19,528 bases of DNA, taken from the NCBI GenBank assembly GCA_964478455.1, contig CAYZJD010000039.1, positions 1 to 19,528 on the forward strand, given 5' to 3'. The translations under genes were made by a program, and so were the position numbers. Every line of letters starts with the position of its first letter. The first letter of the stretch is position 1. The notes under the pieces were generated by a model. The model worked only from the letters and a program-made list of their open reading frames with translations, ran no database searches and was not told the origin of the DNA. Positions 15,523 through 19,528 of this stretch are shown one piece after another. This DNA is from CAYZJD01 sp964478455. Its GTDB lineage: Bacteria > Acidobacteriota > Terriglobia > Bryobacterales > Bryobacteraceae.

Positions 15523-15529
15523 GGCGTCC

Positions 15530-15751
15530 ACGTCCACTGTCACGGGAATGGACGCTTGCCGCGCAATCCGCGCGGCGCGCTCCACCGCGGGCGTGTGATG
15601 GTCGTCGATGTCGAGCAGCCGCTCGCAGGTAATCATCTCCGGCTCGATCCGGGACGGGTCGAGCTTTTCCGGCCTGGGCGGGAAAGCGGGGCAGCAGCAG
15701 AAGCGTGTCCGTCGCGTTCAACCCGACGCCAACAACATCGAACCGGTCCAT
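15530..15751 (-). pseudogene. Truncated pfkB-family kinase relic
   Basis: A broken copy of the kinase at 8963-9916. It keeps the ATG at 15751 and codons 1-29 (MDRFDVVGVGLNATDTLLLL onward). A 269-bp internal deletion then joins it, out of frame, to a segment matching codons about 119-164. The C-terminal half, with the catalytic Asp, is missing. Identity to the intact gene is about 93-97% at base level by hand alignment. It cannot make an active kinase. It marks the right edge of the cassette. Confidence 0.88.
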
Positions 15752-15788
15752 AGACCGATTATCGTCCGAGGGTGAGGGAAGGCGGCGA
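15530..15788. repeat. Right direct repeat flanking the redox cassette
   Basis: Contains the kinase relic plus 37 bases upstream of its ATG (15752-15788) that are identical to the sequence upstream of the intact pfkB (9917-9953). It runs in the same orientation as the left copy, with 13 mismatches over 259 aligned bases. Confidence 0.88.
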
Positions 15789-15812
15789 CCGGCGGGCCGT
15801 CACAGACGGTGA

Positions 15813-15838
15813 GAAGCGGCTTTCACCGGCACCGCTTC
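15813..15838. other. Short inverted repeat in the 389-bp stretch without an intact gene (15523-15911)
   Basis: GAAGCGG at 15813-15819 pairs perfectly with CCGCTTC at 15832-15838 (7-bp stem, 12-base loop). The intergenic stretch holds, in order, the kinase relic, this stem-loop and the tandem hairpin repeat. I see no intact gene in it. No T-run follows the stem, so its role is unclear. Confidence 0.4.
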
Positions 15839-15865
15839 CCGCGGGCAGGCCGGGCCGGCGCCACG

Positions 15866-15937
15866 GGGCAAGTCCGGAGACTTACCCCACGGGCAAGTCG
15901 GGAGACGTGCCCTACTGGACTGGCGCGATGTAGCGGA
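15866..15937. repeat. Tandem imperfect hairpin repeat, copy B (two units, period 25 bp)
   Basis: Two 22-bp units at 15866-15887 and 15891-15912 each read GGGCAAGTC, a 4-base loop, then GACTTACCC or GACGTGCCC, giving a 9-bp stem with one mismatch. The second unit ends on the stop codon of the VIT/VWA gene, and similarity to copy A (1934-2003) continues into the last codons of that gene. It may serve as a terminator for the minus-strand gene, or be a REP-like palindrome. Confidence 0.65.
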
Positions 15938-18362
15938 CTGCCGGCAGTTCGGCCAGCGCCGCCAGCTTCTCCACCGGCAGGCGGCCGATGACAATCTTGG
16001 CCGTCTTCGGCTGAAGGAGCACTTCGAAGCCGAGTTTCCGCAGTTTGTCGAGCGTTGCCGCGGTGGTGTCGGCGAGCCAGACCTGGACTTCGGCCTTGCC
16101 GCTCCTGATGAATGGCGCGTGCGGCGGCGCTGCGTTCGGAATTTTGAGCTGCTCGATCACACGGGCGATGGCAGGATCGAGCTTCGACTGCAACTCGCGG
16201 CGCTTGCGCTCCTCGGGGGTGAGCGGGGCGACCTCGTCGCGCACGACGGCGGACTCCGCGGCGACCTGGGCCGCAGGCCAGCGCGCGAGCGCGACGCCGC
16301 TCTTGGCCGTGGTGAGCGCAGGCATGGACCGCCTCGCGCCGGCAAACAGAAGATCGGCTTCCTTGTCTTTGCCGAACACGCCCTCGTAGCTCACGCCCTC
16401 GGGCATCTCGACCGGCACTTCGATGCGGCGCGGCTCGCCGCCGGTGGTGACCGTCATCTCCTCGACGGCGACGAAGGAAGTGAACTGGGTCATCAGGCGG
16501 TAATCGAGGCCCAGTTGCGTGATGGCCTCGCGGACTTCGGCGCGGGCCGTGCCCTGCTGGATGCCGAGGTAGTCCTGGCCCATCAGGTCATCGATGCGCG
16601 TCCGCGCCCACAGGGTGGCAAGCACGTCATGGCGCGGTTCAGCGGCCGGAAGGGTAACGCGAATCTCGCGCGATACGGGACGGGCGCCCATGTTGCCGCG
16701 CAGGCGGATCACGCCGCTCCACGGGACGGCGTAGCGGCCGCAGAGCACAACGGGCCTGGCGCTGAAGAGGTCCGGACTTCGCTTCGGGTAGACGTCCGTC
16801 ACCGGCATGCCGCCCCAATCCACCGTAATGTCGGTCAGCAGCGGGTTGCGGACGCGCTCATGGAACCGGCGCGCCGCCGCCGAGCCGTCATCGTTCAGGC
16901 CGACGTATTCCACTTCCCCGCGGCCGTACTCGGCCATCTTGTCCAACAGGAAGCGGTTCACCGAGTTGCCGATGCCGAAGGAAAAGACGCGGGCGTTCGC
17001 GTGCTTCTGCACCTCGGCGATGATCTCCATGTCGTTGCCAACGTAACCGTCGGTCATGAAGCAGACGATGCGCACGTGCTGCTGGGAGTGCGAGGGATCG
17101 AGCGCCGCCCGGATGGCCTTCATCATTTCGGTGCCACCCCCGCCAGAGCGCGAGGCGAGGAACTCCTGCGCCCTTCGGAGGTTCTCCGCGGTGGCGGGAA
17201 CCGGCTCGGGGAAGAGGACGTGAGTGTCGCCGGAGAAAGTGACGAGGTTGAAACGGTCCTGAGAGTACAGGCCGTTGAGCGCCAGCCTCATCGTCTCTTT
17301 CGCCTTCTCGATCGGGAAGCCCGACATCGAGCCGGAAGTGTCGAGGACGAAGACGAGTTCCTTGGGGGTGACATCCTCGGGGGCGACGCGCTCGGGAGGC
17401 TGGAGGATCAGCGTGAAGAAGCCGCCGCGCGCGCCGCGATGCACGAGCACGGCGTCCTCAATTCTGCGCCCGGCCACGTCGTAGCGGAGGATGAAGTCCT
17501 TGTTGGGGAGGACCGCTTTGTTCTTGAGGCGCACGACCGCTTTCTCCGCAGCGGGCCGCTCGAGTTCGATTTCGTGCGCCGGCGAGACGAGCGCGTCCAC
17601 CGGCACGCCGGCATCCAGCCGGACCTCGATGGAGATGTCGTGGCCGGCGCGCGTGCCGGGCTTGGCCACGGGCGGGGTGATGCGCGAGGCGTCCGGCACG
17701 CGGTCCGTGTCCGGCGCCCAGCCGCCGCCCTGCTNNNNNNNNNNGCCCGTGGCATGGCCCGGGATGTACCGCGGGCCCACGACCATCGGGAAAACAAACT
17801 CGTACGTGCCGGCCTCGTACTTCAGCGTTTCCACGTAGCTGATGGTGATCTTCACCTTTTCGCCTGGCATGATGTTAGCGACGGATTGAGTGAAGATGTT
17901 GGGCCGCTCCTGGTCGAGCAGGCCGGCGACGTGGCCGGCGGCGCGGGCGGCGTCGTAGATGGCCCGGGCTTCTTCGCGCGGCTTGATCTTGCCGCGGACG
18001 ACGCGCTCGCCGACGAGCATGGTCATGTCATCCACCGCCGAGTTCTGCGGAAGGGGGAAGGTGTAAACCGCTTCGATCTTGTCGCTCGATGTGTTTTCGA
18101 ACTCCTGGGTGAGGGTGACCCGGGCCAGGAAGCCGGAGATCTCCGCCGCAACAGCGGTGTGCTTGAGCGGGCACTCGCTCCGCGGCCGGCCCTCCGAGTC
18201 GAGCCGGATCAGTGAACCCTGGGTGATTTCAGGGAACGAGGCGGGCGTTCGTTTCTGGCCGGTAGCGGCCTCCGGGGCGGCAAGGTAAACCAGGACCGCA
18301 GCGGCCGCCGCGAGGAAGCATCCGGTGAGCAGGGTAGGGGAAAAGAGCTGTTTGCGCGACAT
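15912..18362 (-). CDS. VIT and VWA domain-containing exported protein
   Basis: About 816 aa from ATG 18362, chosen because GGAGG lies 7 bases upstream and a signal sequence follows (LLTGCFLAAAAAVLVYLAA); a longer in-frame start at 18410 adds 16 unlikely residues. Residues about 45-180 are a vault/inter-alpha-trypsin (VIT) domain (VTLTQEFENTSSDKIEAVYT, FPLPQNSAVDDMTM). Residues about 332-500 are a von Willebrand A domain with MIDAS motif DTSGSMSG (first Asp near 339). The C-terminal 90 residues (VQVWLADTTAATLDKLRKLG to AVRYIAPVQ) form a separate small domain. No LPXTG or C-terminal membrane anchor was seen, unlike sortase-target relatives, so the N-terminal hydrophobic stretch may anchor it. 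A 10-N gap interrupts the VIT-VWA linker but keeps the frame. It probably binds a protein partner through a metal ion outside the membrane. Confidence 0.9.
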   Translation of the reverse strand: MSRKQLFSPTLLTGCFLAAAAAVLVYLAAPEAATGQKRTPASFPEITQGSLIRLDSEGRPRSECPLKHTAVAAEISGFLARVTLTQEFENTSSDKIEAVYTFPLPQNSAVDDMTMLVGERVVRGKIKPREEARAIYDAARAAGHVAGLLDQERPNIFTQSVANIMPGEKVKITISYVETLKYEAGTYEFVFPMVVGPRYIPGHATGXXXXQGGGWAPDTDRVPDASRITPPVAKPGTRAGHDISIEVRLDAGVPVDALVSPAHEIELERPAAEKAVVRLKNKAVLPNKDFILRYDVAGRRIEDAVLVHRGARGGFFTLILQPPERVAPEDVTPKELVFVLDTSGSMSGFPIEKAKETMRLALNGLYSQDRFNLVTFSGDTHVLFPEPVPATAENLRRAQEFLASRSGGGGTEMMKAIRAALDPSHSQQHVRIVCFMTDGYVGNDMEIIAEVQKHANARVFSFGIGNSVNRFLLDKMAEYGRGEVEYVGLNDDGSAAARRFHERVRNPLLTDITVDWGGMPVTDVYPKRSPDLFSARPVVLCGRYAVPWSGVIRLRGNMGARPVSREIRVTLPAAEPRHDVLATLWARTRIDDLMGQDYLGIQQGTARAEVREAITQLGLDYRLMTQFTSFVAVEEMTVTTGGEPRRIEVPVEMPEGVSYEGVFGKDKEADLLFAGARRSMPALTTAKSGVALARWPAAQVAAESAVVRDEVAPLTPEERKRRELQSKLDPAIARVIEQLKIPNAAPPHAPFIRSGKAEVQVWLADTTAATLDKLRKLGFEVLLQPKTAKIVIGRLPVEKLAALAELPAVRYIAPVQ
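17735..17744. other. Assembly gap (10 N) inside the VIT/VWA gene
   Basis: The reading frame is kept across the gap (HATG before, QGGGWAPDTDR after), consistent with a missing length of 1 modulo 3. From the smooth motif order I infer that little protein is missing. Confidence 0.97.
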
Positions 18363-18411
18363 GCGACATCCTCCAGTGGGGGAATGCCGGCAGATGGGGG
18401 ATCCTTTCAAA

Positions 18412-18453
18412 CAGCTTTCAGCGGTCAGCTTTCAGCCGTCAGCTTTCAGCGGT
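18412..18453. repeat. Triplicated 14-bp tandem repeat
   Basis: Three head-to-tail copies of CAGCTTTCAGCGGT at 18412-18425, 18426-18439 and 18440-18453; the middle one differs by one base (G to C). They lie between the divergent VIT/VWA and beta-helix genes, just upstream of the VIT/VWA start. They could be a binding-site array or a simple slippage repeat. Confidence 0.9.
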
Positions 18454-18464
18454 CGGGTGTATAT

Positions 18465-18493
18465 TTGACCTGTCCGGGAGTTCAACAAGTAAA
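18465..18493 (+). promoter_or_regulatory. Possible promoter for the beta-helix gene
   Basis: TTGACC at 18465-18470 matches five of six bases of the -35 consensus. A 17-base spacer leads to AGTAAA, a poor -10 box (three of six). It lies 34 bases upstream of the ATG at 18527. TTGACC and the later GTTCAA also form a loose dyad. This is a weak call. Confidence 0.3.
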
Positions 18494-18526
18494 CCCGCGC
18501 AAGAATTCCACAAAGGAGAAAGAGCC

Positions 18527-19528
18527 ATGAAGGGAGTCCGAGATCTCCTGATCCCCGGGGTGTTTCTCGCCGTATCCTGCAATCCTGCCCTGGCTAGCGA
18601 CGTCACCGTCGGCTGTGAAGGCGCCAGCGGCCATTACAAGTATTCATCCATCAGCGCTGCCCTCACTGATCTGCACGCCATCTCCCACCGAGACCACGCG
18701 ATCACGGTTTCGGGCACGTGTGCGGAAGCGGTCCGCATCGACGACTTTGAAAACCTCGATTTGATCGGCACAGCCGGCGCCGCGATCGTCGATGCGACGG
18801 GTACCGGCAGCGTGCTCTACATAACCGCGTCGAAGAGTATTTCCATCAGAGGCTTCGCTCTACGGGGCTCCGGACCCCGGAGGGCCAGGGTGGTCACTAT
18901 TCTTGACAGCACGGTTAATTTCGAAGATTGCACCATCGAGAATGGAACCCAGGGCGTCATGGCCCAAGGCCTCTCCCACGTGAGATTCTTCTCCTCGGTC
19001 ATCCAGAACAATCAATGGTTTGGAATCCGTGTGGACGACAATTCGTGGCTCGAAGTTGAAAACGTTTCGATTCAGGGGAATTGGTCCGGCATCCGTGTGA
19101 ACCGATCCAAAGCAACGATCCTCGGTGCCGTCCTGATCCAGAACAACACCGCTAACGGGATACTCGTGCAGCAAGGCGCCGCGCTCTTTTACAGCGACGC
19201 AGATCTGCCGGAACAAAAGGTTTTTACTAACGGCAGCGTTGGAATCAAGGTGGAGACCGGCGGCAAGCTCGAAATGTGCGGTCCGGCCCTGATTGAAGGC
19301 AACCCGCGGGCCGGCATAGAGCTGATTGATTCGTCGGCGAAACTCTTCTGCACCAACCAGACTATCCGCGGCAATGGAACAGCGGGCAATCCGCTGACAG
19401 GAGGCATCATCGCTCTCGGTAATTCGCACGCGGATCTGTACAATGCCGAAGTGGTGGAGAACTCAGGCAGCGGGCTGGTTGTTCGAGAGAATTCCTCGGT
19501 CCGTATCGTCACCAACACCACAATCACA
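18527..19528 (+). CDS. Secreted right-handed beta-helix (pectate-lyase-fold-like) protein, 3' end outside window
   Basis: At least 334 codons are open from ATG 18527 to the window edge with no stop; AAAGGAGAAAGAGCC provides a strong ribosome site. Residues 1-22 are a signal peptide (LLIPGVFLAVSCNPALAS). The rest is built of short repeats typical of parallel beta-helices: Asn/Ile/Val-rich rungs such as SISIRGFALRG, VNFEDCTIENGTQGVMAQG, FFSSVIQNNQWFGIRVDDNS, LEVENVSIQGNWSGIRVNRS and TNQTIRGNGTAGNPLTGG. The fold occurs in polysaccharide lyases, hydrolases and adhesins; no catalytic residues can be assigned from the visible part. It is divergent from the VIT/VWA gene across a 164-bp gap. The fold is likely; the activity is unknown. 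Confidence 0.85.
   Translation, partial: MKGVRDLLIPGVFLAVSCNPALASDVTVGCEGASGHYKYSSISAALTDLHAISHRDHAITVSGTCAEAVRIDDFENLDLIGTAGAAIVDATGTGSVLYITASKSISIRGFALRGSGPRRARVVTILDSTVNFEDCTIENGTQGVMAQGLSHVRFFSSVIQNNQWFGIRVDDNSWLEVENVSIQGNWSGIRVNRSKATILGAVLIQNNTANGILVQQGAALFYSDADLPEQKVFTNGSVGIKVETGGKLEMCGPALIEGNPRAGIELIDSSAKLFCTNQTIRGNGTAGNPLTGGIIALGNSHADLYNAEVVENSGSGLVVRENSSVRIVTNTTIT

Larger units (their letters stand above)
9954..15529. other. Putative inserted metabolic cassette between pfkB direct repeats
   Basis: About 5.6 kb holding a complete AraC-type regulator, a reductase/dehydrogenase/cupin gene run and a double-CMD gene, bounded by direct repeats of the pfkB 5' region. By eye the AraC, reductase and CMD genes are less GC-rich than the flanking operon. 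No transposase, integrase or terminal inverted repeat was seen, so the route of insertion is unknown. 9954-10045, between the left repeat and the AraC stop, holds no gene I can support. Confidence 0.55.

Overview
The window looks like a metagenome-assembled or draft contig from a high-GC Acidobacteriota, most likely the Bryobacterales/Solibacterales. Three things point there. Two unrelated secreted proteins end in the Solibacter-type C-terminal module (TIGR03437). A BshB1-like bacillithiol deacetylase is present. Many predicted products are secreted, including a ceramidase-like protein, a VIT/VWA protein and a beta-helix protein. Two runs of exactly 10 N mark scaffold joins.

Layout. 186-1889 (+): secreted beta-lactamase-fold serine hydrolase with a TIGR03437 tail. 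2032-2776 (-): VapBC-type toxin-antitoxin pair whose antitoxin is split by a scaffold gap. 2836-4887 (-): secreted neutral-ceramidase-like protein with a C-terminal LamG-like domain, divergent from 5071-6939 (+), a TolB-like propeller protein with a TIGR03437 tail. 7012-7504 (-): overlapping DUF4160/DUF2442 pair. 7561-9916 (-): a tightly overlapping operon, PfkB-family sugar kinase, then rhomboid protease, then BshB1-like deacetylase.

9954-15529 is a self-contained metabolic cassette: an AraC-type regulator (-) divergent from a (+) run of aldo/keto reductase, DUF2255 protein, zinc alcohol dehydrogenase, cupin, small secreted protein and an exported double carboxymuconolactone-decarboxylase-like protein. 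It is bracketed by a direct repeat: the 5' part of the intact pfkB gene plus its upstream region on the left, and a degenerate, internally deleted copy of the same sequence at 15530-15788 on the right. This geometry suggests that the cassette arrived by insertion or recombination at the front of the pfkB operon.

15912-18362 (-) is a large VIT/VWA protein. Facing away from it, 18527 to the right edge (+) is an incomplete secreted right-handed beta-helix protein. A short tandem hairpin repeat occurs at both 1934-2003 and 15866-15937, each time at the 3' end of genes, and a triplicated 14-bp repeat lies upstream of the VIT/VWA and beta-helix genes. No rRNA, tRNA, CRISPR array, transposase or phage gene was recognised. 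The strongest leads for something undescribed are the repeat-bounded redox cassette with its pfkB relic and the dispersed hairpin element.
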